From Deltaproteobacteria bacterium (GTDB taxonomy: Bacteria; Desulfobacterota; Desulfobaccia; Desulfobaccales; 0-14-0-80-60-11), in the NCBI GenBank assembly GCA_003599195.1, contig QZIZ01000030.1, positions 1 through 33,355 of the forward strand: DNA of 33,355 nucleotides, given 5' to 3'. The notes beneath the pieces were generated by a model. It worked only from the letters and a program-made list of their open reading frames with translations. It did no database searches and was not told the origin of the DNA. Position numbers and translations under genes: made by a program. This document shows positions 15,679-25,706 of this stretch, one piece after another (position 1 is the first letter of the stretch; each line of letters starts with the position of its first letter).

Positions 15679-16644
15679 ATGTGGTTAATATTTTCCTATA
15701 CCGTTCCGGCCAAGAATCCCAATGTCCGGGTCAAGGCCTGGCGACGGCTCCAGGCGGTGGGGGCGGTGCAGCTGAAAAGCTCCCTTTACGTGCTGCCCTT
15801 CAGCGAGGCGAACTACGAGCACCTCCAGTGGCTGGCCCGGGAGGTGGAGGAACTGGGCGGCGAGGCGGTGTTTTTTCACTGTCCGGCGGTGGAGAACCTC
15901 CCTGAAGGGGAGATCAAAGCTCTCTTCGGCAAAACCAGGGATGAGGATTATGCCCGGCTATATGAAGAGATACAAGCCTTTGCCAAACATCTCGATACCG
16001 GGGCTAGGGAGCCGGAGGACAAAGCCAGGGAACTACAACTCAGCCTGAAAAAATTCACCCGGAGATTCCAGGCCATCCAGGAGATCGACTTTTTCCCCAC
16101 CGGCCAGGCGGAGCGGACGGCCATGCTCCTTGCTTCCCTGGCCGACCGGCTCAAAGTCTTGAGCGGCGCAGGACTTGTCCCCAAGTCCCCTGGGAGTCTG
16201 AAAAAAGAGGATTACCAGGGAAAGACCTGGGTCACCCGCAAGCGTCCCTACATCGACCGGCTGGTCTCCTTCTGGCTGGTCAGGCGCTTCATCGATCAGG
16301 ACGCCAGGCTGGCCTTCATCTCTCCCCAAGGGGAGATGAAAAAAGACCCCGGCCTGGTTTACTTCGACATGGCCGACGCTGAGTTCACCCACCGGGACCG
16401 GCTCATCACCTTCGAGGTTTTGGCCGCTGCCTTCGGCCTTCAGGATCGGGGCACCACCCGCCTGGCCGCTCTGGTCCGGGCCATCGACCTGAAGGAGGAC
16501 CTGGAGGGTCTGGAAGAGGCCAAGACCCTGAAGGATTTGGTGGACGGCTTGGTGAAGATCACCGGAAACGATGACGAACTGGTCCAGCGGACCCTGCTGA
16601 TCTTCGACGCCCTCTATGCAGCTTATCAAGGAGAAAACCCTTGA
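15679..16644 (+). CDS. chrB: Chromate resistance protein ChrB-like
   Basis: ATG 15679 (MWLIFSYTVPAKNPNVRVKA) is preferred to a TTG two codons earlier. The 321-residue product has both ChrB parts: an N-terminal region with WRRLQAVGAVQLKSSLYVLP, and a C-terminal ChrB domain with KTWVTRKRPYIDRLVSFWLV, RFIDQDARLAFI, YFDMADAEFTHRDRLITFEV and LAALVRAIDLKED. In known chr operons ChrB acts as a chromate-sensing regulator or an accessory to the ChrA pump. It overlaps chrA by four bases (TTGA), so the two are translated together. Family call is strong; regulatory role is from the literature, not from this sequence. Confidence 0.85.
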   Translation: MWLIFSYTVPAKNPNVRVKAWRRLQAVGAVQLKSSLYVLPFSEANYEHLQWLAREVEELGGEAVFFHCPAVENLPEGEIKALFGKTRDEDYARLYEEIQAFAKHLDTGAREPEDKARELQLSLKKFTRRFQAIQEIDFFPTGQAERTAMLLASLADRLKVLSGAGLVPKSPGSLKKEDYQGKTWVTRKRPYIDRLVSFWLVRRFIDQDARLAFISPQGEMKKDPGLVYFDMADAEFTHRDRLITFEVLAAAFGLQDRGTTRLAALVRAIDLKEDLEGLEEAKTLKDLVDGLVKITGNDDELVQRTLLIFDALYAAYQGENP

Positions 16645-17343
16645 AAGAGATAGATCATTATCCCCGGCCCGAATCTTATGCCCGGCTGTTCCGGCGCTTT
16701 CTGCATTTCGGGCTGTTGGCCTGGGGCGGGCCGGTCCCCCAGATCGCCATGATCCGCCAGGAGTTGGTGGACCGGGAGCATTGGGTGTCACCGGCACAGT
16801 TTAACAAGGTGCTGGCGGTTTATCAGGTGCTGCCTGGACCGGAGGCTCACGAGCTTTGCGTCTATTTCGGCATGTTAAACCGGGGACGCTGGGGGGGCTT
16901 TCTGGCTGGTCTGGGGTTTATGTTGCCCGGCTTGATCCTGATGTTCGCTCTCTCCTGGTTATACGCGGCTGACGGCCTTCACCTGCCGTTTTTCACGGTC
17001 GTGTTTTTCGGCTGCAAAGCCGCGGTGGCCGCCCTCATTGTCCGGGCCGTGCATCGCCTGAGCCAACCGGCTCTGTCCGACCGCTGGTTATGGGCCATCG
17101 CCCTCGCAGGCGCGGCAAGCTCCTGGCTGGGGGCCCATTTCCTGGTAATTTTGCCCCTGGCCGGACTGGCCTATGTCTTATCCCGCAGGGAACCGGGCGG
17201 CTCTGACCAACCTGCCGGCCCTGGGAATTTTTGCGGCTTCCTTGATCCTGCTGTACCGCTGGCACGCCAAAATAGCCTCGCTGGTGGTGGTTTTGGGGGC
17301 CGGGGGGCTGGGGTGGCTCTTTTCCCTGATAATAGCGTCATGA
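16641..17343 (+). CDS. chrA: Chromate transporter ChrA, short single-domain form (one frameshift)
   Basis: Translation probably starts at TTG 16641, seven bases after AAGGAG and overlapping the chrB stop. The CHR domain is evident: FLHFGLLAWGGPVPQIAMIR, VDREHWVSPAQFNKVLAVYQ, LPGPEAHELCVYFG and four to five membrane helices. The frame breaks at AGGG 17187-17190: removing one G gives SRRNRAALTNLPALGIFAAS and a last helix pair ending at TGA 17341-17343. The restored protein has about 233 residues, one CHR domain only; long forms have two domains and about 400 residues, and short forms usually occur as adjacent pairs. No second half follows here. The unrestored frame would run on to 17375. Confidence 0.8.
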
Positions 17344-17388
17344 ATGTGGGTTTAAAACCTGAAAAATGCAATTAAGGAGACAACTATC

Positions 17389-17940
17389 ATGAAAGATATG
17401 ACAGTCCATGTGGCCAAACTTATGGCCGCCGCGGCCCGGACCGCACCTAAAGGCGGCGGCAAAGATTTTTTGGAGATTGTGGTCATCGAGGCGGCAGCCG
17501 ATTTGCAGCGCATCGCCGCCAAGATGCGGGAATATGCTCCTAAGAGCACTAACGAAGCTTACTGGCTCCGGGACGCAGCCAATATCGAGGGAGCCCAGGC
17601 CCTCCTGCTCATCGGCCTGGCCCAATCCCGGGCGGCGGGTTACGACTGCGGCGGCTGCGGCTGCCCTTCCTGCAAGGACTTTGAGAAGAATCGGAACTTT
17701 CAGGAAAAGGACCTGGGCTACGGCGGTCCTCACTGCGTCATGCGCATGATGGACATCGGCGTGGCCCTCTGTTCTGCGGCCAAGACCGCCAGCCTCCTAA
17801 ACGTGGATAACCGCATCCAGCAAAGGGTGGGGGCCGCGGCCCGGGCCCTGGGGCTGATTCAAGCGGACGCGGTCATGGGCATTCCTGTGGGTATTTACGG
17901 CAAGAACATCTTCTTCGACCGCAAGACCCCGGGTAAGTAA
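17389..17940 (+). CDS. DUF2148 domain protein with Cys-rich ferredoxin-like motif
   Basis: AAGGAGA precedes ATG 17389. The product has 183 residues. The hallmark is YDCGGCGCPSCKDF near 86-98 (CxxCxCxxC), able to bind an iron-sulphur cluster, followed by GPHCVMRMMDIGVALCSAAK, VDNRIQQRVGAAARALGL and the C-terminal GIYGKNIFFDRK, all typical of DUF2148 proteins of anaerobes. No signal peptide, so cytoplasmic. Function is not established for the family; placed between chrA and an MFS exporter it might serve redox handling of the oxyanion, but that is inference. It is separated by 45 bases from chrA and 15 from the next gene, hence one operon. Confidence 0.82.
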   Translation: MKDMTVHVAKLMAAAARTAPKGGGKDFLEIVVIEAAADLQRIAAKMREYAPKSTNEAYWLRDAANIEGAQALLLIGLAQSRAAGYDCGGCGCPSCKDFEKNRNFQEKDLGYGGPHCVMRMMDIGVALCSAAKTASLLNVDNRIQQRVGAAARALGLIQADAVMGIPVGIYGKNIFFDRKTPGK

Positions 17941-17955
17941 GGAGACCGCCGTCGT

Positions 17956-19176
17956 ATGAACGCCTTTAACACCCTCTGTTCCGTGGGCTTTTTTGCCCGT
18001 TTTTCCTATGCCCTGGCCCGGACCCCGGTGCTTCCCCTGTTCGCCCTTTACCTGGGGGCCGGGCCGGAGGCCATCGGCTTCATCGTGGGCATCTCTACGG
18101 TCACCGGCATCTTTTTCAAGTTGCCATCCGGGGCGCTGTCCGACCTCATCGGCCGCAAGAAAACGTTGTTGGCGGGCCTGGTGGTTTTCGCAGCCATCCC
18201 CTTCACCTATCTTCTGGTGACTACCTATCAGCTTCTCATCCTCATCAGGTTCCTGCACGGCTTTGCCACCGCCATCTATGGACCGGTGGCCATGGCGGTG
18301 GTGATGGACGCCGCGGGATGCCGAAAAGGGGAGATGCTCTCCTGGTTTTCCTCGGTGACCATCATCGGCAACCTGGTGGGCGCGCCGGTGGGGGGCTATA
18401 TTCTCTATCGCCTGGCCACCGGCGCCCCGGCGCTCTGGGATTTCCAGGTGGTTTACCTGGCCAGCGGCATCGCCGGTTTTCTTTCCCTGGTCCTGGCCCT
18501 TATGGTCTTGCAGGGCCAAGAGACCGTGGAACGGAGCAAAGGTCTGCAGGAATCCCTGCGCCGTTTTGCCTCCGGCATCAAGGAGGTGCTCAGCGACCGG
18601 CGGGTGGTGGCCACCTCTTCCATGGAGGGCCTGCAAAACCTGACGGTGGGAGCGCTGGAGGCCTTCCTGCCCATCTATGCGGTAAAGGTGGCAGGATTGA
18701 ACGAGTTCCAGGCGGGTCTCCTCTGGGGGGTGCAGGTCCTGGTGACCATCCTTTCCAAACCCCTCATGGGCCGGATTTCGGACCGTTATGGACGCCGCCC
18801 CCTGATTAATGGGGGCATGGTGCTGTGCGCCCTGTCTTTTGGGGCCATTCCTTTGCTCCACAATTTTTATTTCCTGTTAATCACCGCCACCTTCTTCGGG
18901 CTGGGCGAGGCCCTGGTGACTTCATCCTCTGCGGCGCTGGTGGCGGATATCTGCCAGGAGCGTCACTTCGGCACCGCCATGGGCACCTTCGGCACCATCT
19001 TCGACGTGGGCCACGCCGCGGGGCCCATCTTGGCCGGGCTGCTCCTGGCCCGGATGGATTATCTCCCGGCCTTCTGGATTATGGGTAGTATCCTCCTGGC
19101 GTCCATCCCGGTTTTCCTGCTGACGGTGACCCATGAGGGCCGCGTGGAGGCGGCAGCAATGTCAAAGAATGCTTAA
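17956..19176 (+). CDS. Major facilitator superfamily transporter
   Basis: TAAGGAGA lies before ATG 17956. The 406-residue product has twelve hydrophobic segments in two halves, with the MFS loop motif GALSDLIGRKKTLLAGLVVF between helices 2 and 3 and the matching GRISDRYGRRPLINGGMVL in the second half. Helix-rich segments GPVAMAVVMDAAGCRKGEML and GTFGTIFDVGHAAGPILAG are usual in drug- or metabolite-exporting MFS members. Substrate cannot be read from sequence; membership in the chromate operon suggests export of an anion or a stress product. The stop is 21 bases before the next start. Confidence 0.82.
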   Translation: MNAFNTLCSVGFFARFSYALARTPVLPLFALYLGAGPEAIGFIVGISTVTGIFFKLPSGALSDLIGRKKTLLAGLVVFAAIPFTYLLVTTYQLLILIRFLHGFATAIYGPVAMAVVMDAAGCRKGEMLSWFSSVTIIGNLVGAPVGGYILYRLATGAPALWDFQVVYLASGIAGFLSLVLALMVLQGQETVERSKGLQESLRRFASGIKEVLSDRRVVATSSMEGLQNLTVGALEAFLPIYAVKVAGLNEFQAGLLWGVQVLVTILSKPLMGRISDRYGRRPLINGGMVLCALSFGAIPLLHNFYFLLITATFFGLGEALVTSSSAALVADICQERHFGTAMGTFGTIFDVGHAAGPILAGLLLARMDYLPAFWIMGSILLASIPVFLLTVTHEGRVEAAAMSKNA

Positions 19177-19197
19177 GTAATTAAAAAGAGGAATGCA

Positions 19198-22100
19198 ATG
19201 GCCATCCGCGACCTGTTTTCGAGGAAGCAAGTCTGCCACTTCCTGGTCACCGATGAGGGGGAGATTGCGAAAAAATACAATCACTTCATGGAATTTCTCA
19301 CCAATAATCGGACCGCATTGGGGATCATCTCGGAATTGGAGCAACTCTATTACGGGTCCGCCCCCTTCATCATGGCCGGGGTGGAGACGCAATACGGCAA
19401 GCTCGCGGCGGCCACCGACAAGCTATTGGAGGCCCTGAACGGCTTGGCGCCGGGGAAGTACGAAGAACTTTCCCGGGTCTCCGACCGCATCGCCCAGGAG
19501 ATTGCGCCCATTTTTGCCGCCGAACCTCCCCCACCGGTGGGGGAGTTGGTGCTGCCCCTGGAGGCCCTGGACCCGGACCTGGTGAAAGTCGCCGGCAGCA
19601 AGGCCACCAATCTAGCCGCCATCCATAAGTATCTGGACGCGCCCATCCCTCCTGGTTTCGGGATTACAGCCGGGGGCATGGAGGTCTTTCTCCGGGAGAC
19701 CGGCCTGGCCAAGCCCTTGACGGAGCTGTTGGCTGGGCTCTCCCCCGATAACCTGGAAGACCTGGAAGAAAAGAGTAAGGCCATCCAGGACCTGATTCTT
19801 CAGGCCCAGGTCCCGGTCGCTCTGGCAGGGGAGATTTTGCAGGCCTACCAGGAGTTGGAAGCCAAAACATACCCCAACGTGCGCCTGGCCATGCGCAGCA
19901 GCGCCGTGGGGGAAGACACCGAGGCCTCCTTTGCCGGGCAATACGCCACCGAGTTGAATGTCACCAAAGACAACCTCCTGGAGGCCTACAAGCTGGTTCT
20001 GGCCAGCAAGTATTCTCCCCGGGCCGTCTCCTACCGGCTGCGCTACGGCTTGGAGGACCGGGACACCCGCATGTGCGTGGCCGGGATCGTCATGATCGAC
20101 TCCCGGGCCAGCGGTGTGCTTTACACCGTGGACCCATCCCGCCCGGACTCCAACCTCCTGAAGATCAACTCCATCTGGGGGCTGGGGGAGCTTCTGGTGA
20201 GCGGCGAGGCCGCGGCTGATGAATTTTATGTGGATAAAAAAACCGGGAGTATAGTGCAACGGAGCGTCGGCAGGAAAGCGGAACGCCTGGTCAACCAGGC
20301 AGGGGGCGGCACCCGCCTGGAAGCAGTGCCGGCGGGGAGCAGGAACTCCCGTCCCTGGATGACGACACGATCCTGGCCTTAGCCCGGCATGGCTTGCGGC
20401 TGGAGGAATACTACCATAGTCCCCAGGACGTGGAATGGGCCGTGGACCAACAGGGGAACCTCTATTTTTTACAATCCCGGCCCCTGGGGCTGATACAGGG
20501 CAAACCCGAACCGGAGGCGCTGCCCCAGAATTTTCCCGATCACCCGGTCCTGCTCTCCGGAGGCCAAGCTGCGTCCCCCGGCATTGCGGTGGGCCGGGTC
20601 TATCTGGCCGCGGGGGACCCGTCCCGTCCCCTGCCGGAGGACGCCATTTTGGTGGCCCGCACCGCCTCCCCCGACCACGCCCGCCTCATGGGGAAGATAA
20701 AGGGCCTCATCACCGACATCGGCAGCGTCACCAGCCATTTGGCCTCGGTAGCCCGGGAGTTCGGGGTACCGGCCCTGTTCGACGCCGGCCAGGCCACATT
20801 CCTGTTGCCCGAAGGTGAGACCATCTCTTTGGTGGCAGACCGGGCGATCGTTTATCAAGGGATCGTGCCGGAACTCGCCGCCGCGGTCAGGCCCCTCAAG
20901 CGGCATCTGTTCGACAGTCCCTTGCACCGGCGGATGCGGACCTTCCTGGATAAGGTGGCGCTCCTGAACCTCACTGACCCGCAAGCCCCCTCCTTTGCGC
21001 CGTCCGGGTGTCAAAGTATTCATGACGTCATCCGCTTCGCCCACGAAAAGGTGGTCAAAGAGATGTTCGGGCTTTCCGGGGAGGCGGTTGAGGACGTCAT
21101 TTCGGTCAAACTGGCCACCGACATCCCCCAGGTCCTGCATCTCATCGATCTGGGCGGCGGCCTGAGCCCTGGGCTCACTACCTGTGACGAAGTCACCCGG
21201 GACCACCTGGAATCTATCCCCATGCGCGCCTTATGGAAGGGCTTTTGTCATCCGGGTATTACCTGGACGGGCAGTGTGGCCGTGGATGCCGGAAATTTCA
21301 TGCAACTCATGGCCCGGGGAGTCATGACGGGGCCGGAGAATCTGCCGGGAGGAGACAGCTACGCCATTCTTTCCAGGGAGTACGTGAACCTGAGCGCCAA
21401 ATTCGGCTACCATTTCGCCAACCTGGACGCCTTTGTCAGCGACCTTCCCGACCAGAACTACATCTCCCTGCAATTTGCCGGGGGCGCGGGCACCTACTAC
21501 GGCAAATCCCTCCGTCTCACCTTCCTGGGCAATGTCCTTTTCATGCTCAACTTCAAGATCAACGTCACGGGGGACCTGCTGGAGGCCTCCCTGACCGGCC
21601 TCGACCGCAGATCCATGGAGAACTCCTTGGACCAGGTGGGGCGGTTGTTGGCCTGCAGCCGCCTGCTGGACATGGCCATCGGCAACGAGGCTGAAATGAC
21701 CCGGATGATCGAGGGATTTTTTGCCGGCGACTACGATTTTCTCAACCAGGCCCAGGAGATCAGGATACCCGGCTTTTACACTCACACCGGCAACTGGAAG
21801 CGAGTCCAGGAGGAGGGACGCGTTCTCCTCTTGCAGGACGGTTCGGAGTATGGCAGCAGCCTCACCTCGGGAATGGCCAACTTCATGGGCAAGATGATGG
21901 GGGCCAAATATCAGGAACTCCTGGATAACATCGAGGCCTATTAATATTTCCCCCTGGCCATCGCCAAGGACAGCGAAGTCAAGGACGCCGTCCTCAAGGT
22001 GCGGGCCAAACCCGTGTCCGGCAGCGTGGACCAAGCCGGGGGCCTGGCCTTCGGCATCCGCAACATCAACAACTACTTCGTTCTCCGGATCAACGCCCTG

Positions 22101-22377
22101 GAGGATAATATCATCCTCTTTGAATACGTCCATAACAAGCGGTTGACGCGGGCTACCGCGCAGCAGGAAATCACCAAGGACCAATGGTATCTCCATTAGC
22201 GTAGAGATCGAAGGAAATACCCTGAAAGGTTATCTGGATGACGAACTGCTCCTGGAATACACCGCAAAAAGGCCGTTAGCCGGCTATGTGGGCCTCTGGA
22301 CCAAGGCCGATTCGGGAACGTACTTCGATGAACTCTTCATCCAGGAAGGCGGCAAACAACGTATCATCGCCTTCTGA
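19198..22377 (+). pseudogene. PEP-synthase-like hybrid protein with C-terminal LamG/DUF1080-like domain, interrupted three times
   Basis: GAGGAATGCAATG starts the gene. After about 110 helical residues comes a PPDK N-terminal ATP-grasp domain (GSKATNLAAI, RSSAVGEDTEASFAGQY, SGVLYTVDPS, LYFLQSRPL) and a phosphohistidine swivel domain (ITDIGSVTSHLASVAREFG, phospho-accepting His in TSH). The PEP-binding TIM barrel of true PEP synthase is absent; about 320 unfamiliar residues follow, then a beta-sandwich like LamG/DUF1080 (FPLAIAKDSEV, DQAGGLAFGIRNINNYFVL, VGLWTKADSGTYFDELFI). Breaks: a missing G in GGGG 20333-20336; an in-frame TAA at 21942-21944 inside the last domain; an extra C at 22193-22194. 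Restored length is about 1059 residues. It may transfer phosphate in a regulatory role rather than make PEP. Confidence 0.75.
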
Positions 22378-22429
22378 GCCGGAAGCCGAGACCAGGACGA
22401 TGGCCAGTAGCGGACAATGGGGCTTTAGT

Positions 22430-24330
22430 TCAAGACTTATTCCCGGTTTTGCTGCGGGTGAAGGCAATGCTGGCCGAAGACATGACGACCAATATTGAAC
22501 CCACATTATGGACCACCGCCCCCGCTATGGGACTTAACCAGCCTTTGCCGCTGGTAATACTGCCAGGGCGTTAAAAAACAGGCCCAAGGCCAGGTTTCCT
22601 TTGATGATGCGGAGCATCCGGCGGTTCAGCTGCACCAGGAAGGGAATTTTGGCGATGTCGTCGTTCATCAGGGCGATGTCGGCGGTCTCCAGGGCCACAT
22701 CCGTTCCCGCAGCTCCCATGGCGATGCCAACATCTGAGACAGCCAGGGCAGGGGCGTCGTTGATCCCATCCCCCACGAACATCACCACCTTACCTCTTTT
22801 CTGGAAGTCTTTGATGACTTCCAGCTTGCCCTCGGGTTTCATTTCCGCCCAGGAATGGTCCACCCCCACGGCTTGAGCAATGGTCAGGGCGGATTTTTCG
22901 TGGTCCCCTGAAAGCAGGCCGATCTGTTCCATTCCCAGGGAGCGAAGCTGCCGCACCGTCTCGGCCGCGGCAGGACGCACGCCATTCGCCACGCTGATGA
23001 TGCCCAAGGGCTTCTTATCCTGATAAACCAACAGAGGGGTAGCGCCCCTTTCTTTGATCCTTTCAAGAGGATGGCGCAAATCCATGGGGATGCTCATGGC
23101 CCCCTCGCAGAGTTGTGCGCTTCCTACCTCCACCATCCTTCCCTGGACGCAGGCCCGGACGCCCAGTCCGATCCGGGCGCACATCTCCTCCACCTGGCCG
23201 ATGGTGACCTTGGCATAGTGGGCGGCCTTCATCACCGCCCGGGCCAGGGGATAGGTGCTGTGCTGTTCCACGCAGGCCGCCAGGGTTAAAACTTCTCGGG
23301 TCTCGATCCCCTCCATGGCAATAACGTCGTCCACCCGGGGTCTGCCTTCGGTTAGGGTTCCGGTCTTATCAAAAAGAACCACCTGCGCCCTGGCCGCGGC
23401 TTCCAGGAATTGCCCGCCCTTGACAAGGATGCCGGCGCGTGCGGCTCTGCCGATGGTAGCCACAATGGCGGTGGGAGCGGCCAGGATCAAGGCGCAAGGA
23501 CAGCCCACGATCAGCACGGCCACTGCCCGGTTCAATTCCCCCGTCAGGCCCCAGGCTGCCGCGGCGCAAGCCAGGATCAGGGGGGTGAACCAACGGGCGT
23601 AGCGGTCTATCAATCTTATGGCTTCCGGCTTATGCGCCTCGGCTTCCGAGACGAGGCGAATCACCTTGCCCAGGGTGGTATCCTCCCCCACCGCCACGGC
23701 CTCGATTTCCACCACCCCATTATGGTTCAAAGTACCAGTAAAAACTGCATCACCGGTGGTCTTATCCCGGGGAATGGACTCGCCGGTGACCGGGGATTCG
23801 TCCACCGTGGTTGCTCCTTTCCGAACCACGGCATCCACCGGAATCCTTTCTCCCGGTTTTACCAGAAGGAGGTCGCCCACCTTAATTTCGTAGACGGGCC
23901 GGGTTTCCAGGCGGTCGCCAACGACGGCGGTGGCCGTCTGGGGAGAGAGGTCCATAAGAGAGTGAATCGCCCGGCGCGCCGCGTCGCTGGTTGCCTGTTC
24001 GATTAAAGACCCCATGACCATGACAAAACTCACCACCGCCGCGGTGAGAAATTCTCCTTGCCACAGGCTGGCGATAATGGCCAGGCTCACCAGTTCATCC
24101 ACGTTCACCTGGCGGCGCCAAAGGCCGGTGACCGCGCCCCAGAGAATGGGGATGCCGTTGAGAACTACAGATGTTAAAACCAGTATCAGACCGGGGATGG
24201 TGCCCGGCCCGTATGCCTGGTCATACAGGTAGCTCGCCAGAGCCAGGGCCCCGGCCAGAACCACCCGGATAAATTCATGGGAGTGCATCAGTTCGCGGTA
24301 TATTCCCCTTTGGGAAAAACGTCCGATCAT
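22430..24330 (-). CDS. P1B-type heavy-metal translocating ATPase (one frameshift near C-terminus)
   Basis: The product is an inner-membrane ATP-driven metal exporter. ATG 24330 follows AAAGGAGC. Motifs are intact: TGES 182-185, CPC 277-279 in VGCPCALILAAPTAI, DKTGT with phosphorylated Asp321, and GDGIND 520-525. No N-terminal HMA/CxxC domain is present; the protein begins with only a short HSHEF-containing leader. The unbroken frame stops at 22534 in ...AVLPAAKAG. One added A in the AAA run (plus strand TTT 22544-22546) continues as KGWLSPIAGAVVHNVGSILV and ends at 22430, giving the expected last helix pair. Its HNVGS motif suggests a Zn/Cd-like or CtpC-like class rather than Cu, though the metal is uncertain. 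Confidence 0.85.
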
Positions 24331-24455
24331 CTTTCAGATTGCTCCTTTAGTGCTGCTGAGTCAGCCGGTAGAGCACTGATCTCTTTATTTTCTATATTTT
24401 CTATATTTTACCAAAAATTAGCCAAAAATTTTATATGTTTTAGGATAAGAGGCCC
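24331..24455. promoter_or_regulatory. AT-rich upstream region of the P-type ATPase with phased direct repeats
   Basis: The Shine-Dalgarno of the ATPase (AAAGGAGC on the minus strand) is at 24341-24348. At 24386-24410 TATTTTCTA repeats 2.7 times in tandem. At 24411-24419 and 24422-24430 CCAAAAATT occurs twice, 11 bases apart, one helical turn. Such phased repeats can be activator or repressor sites. I cannot name a regulator. The insertion sequence begins a few bases beyond. Confidence 0.45.
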
Positions 24456-24465
24456 TGATGGCCAC

Positions 24466-24823
24466 CCAAAATCCCCCACCTGTGGCCACTTCAAAATCCC
24501 CCACTAAGCAGACCTGATTTTCAAGAAAAACTGCCCGAACGGCGACAGAACGTCCAAGCTCTCATTTGTTGGAATCAGACAAATGAGAGAGGGAAGGATG
24601 AACGTTTTGAAGCCGGATCTGCAAGCGACGATCAAGACATTGCTGAGTAAAGGCGTGAGCCAGAGGGAGATCGAGCGAAAGACGGGCATCGATCGAAAGA
24701 CCATCCGAAGATACGGTAAATCGTTCAATTTGATGGCATCACCAGAAAGTGATCCTTCAAAATCCCCCACTGAACCAGAGGTGGCCACCGGGTCCCTGGA
24801 TGCCACGATTCAAAATCCCCCAC
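24466..24823. repeat. Four direct copies of TCAAAATCCCCCAC-type motif, two inside istA
   Basis: CAAAATCCCCCAC occurs at 24467-24479, 24492-24504, 24758-24770 and 24811-24823. The first two are the expected subterminal repeats of the left IS end. The other two lie within istA coding sequence, in the linker after the helix-turn-helix, and are read as SKSPTEP and QNPPPRP. Inverted forms are present at the right end. Confidence 0.8.
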
Positions 24824-25670
24824 CCCGGCCACCGGCTCAGGAACCAAAGCTGCCAAGGCAGGCTCGTTCAGCATGTGAAGAGCATCGGGAGTGGATAGAG
24901 AACCAATTGCGGCTGGGCCGCAATGGTATGGCCATCTATCAGGACCTGGTGGAGCTATTCGGTTTCACCCACCGTTACAACTCCGTAAAGCGGTTTGTCC
25001 GGGGGCTCAAAAGGAAAAATCCCGAGCAGTATGACCGGCTGGAGTTCCTGATGGGAGAAGAAGCGCAGGTCGATTATGGCCAGGGAGCGCCTACTCTGCA
25101 GCAAAACGGGAAATATCTGCGGCCGCGTCTTTTCATTATGACGCTCAAGTATTCCGGGCGAGCCTTTCGGAAAACCGTGTGGAAATCCGGCCAGGAAACG
25201 TGGTGCAAGCTGCATGAGGAAGCGTTTAGATACTTTGGGGGGTGCCCCCAATACGTCGCGCTGGATAATCTCAAGGAAGGCGTGATCAAGCCGGATATCT
25301 ACGAGCCGGACCTTAATCCTTTATATGCCGCCGTGTTGGAACACTATGGCGTCGTGGCGGACCCTGCCAGGATCAGCGACTCGAACCGCAAGGGAACCGT
25401 GGAAAATGCGGTGAAACACGCCCAGAACACCGCCCTCAAGGGGCGCAAGTTCGACAGTATCGAGGCGCAGAATGACTGGTTGAGGCACTGGGAAAGCCGG
25501 TGGCCTCACAACGGATCCATGGCCGGTCCAAGCGCCGGGTAGAGGTCATGTTCCAGGAAGAAAAACCGTTTCTGGCGGAACTGCCGCTCATGTCGTTTCG
25601 CTATTTTGGCCAGGAGACGCGGACGGTCTACGATGACGGGACGATCCAGGTGGGCAGGTCCTACAAATGA
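24598..25670 (+). CDS. istA: IS21-family transposase IstA (one frameshift)
   Basis: ATG 24598 with GGGAAGG just upstream is a better start than ATG 24583. The N-terminal helix-turn-helix (IKTLLSKGVSQREIERKTGI, then DRKTIRRYGK) is followed by the DDE catalytic core: Asp in EEAQVDYGQGAP, Asp in YVALDNLKEGVI, and Glu in SNRKGTVENAVKHA. The frame ends early at 25542. Adding one A to CACAA at 25507-25511 restores HKRIHGRSKRRVEVMFQEEK and continues to TGA 25668-25670, the usual C-terminus, 37 bases before istB. Restored length is about 357 residues, on the short side for IstA. Role: DNA strand transfer for the element. Confidence 0.85.
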
Positions 25671-25706
25671 AATACGGGATGAAAAAAGGAAAAAGGAGCC
25701 AAACCT

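Noticed and set aside
17797-18861. 354-codon open frame on the minus strand across the MFS gene
   Set aside because: The opposite strand encodes a well-formed MFS protein with both loop motifs; the antisense product is His/Gly/Gln-rich with no recognisable fold.
24350-24385. tRNA-like stretch GTCAGCCGGTAGAGCACTGATC
   Set aside because: It resembles a D-arm (GGTAGAGCAC) but no anticodon arm, T-arm or acceptor stem follows; the next bases are AT-rich repeats.
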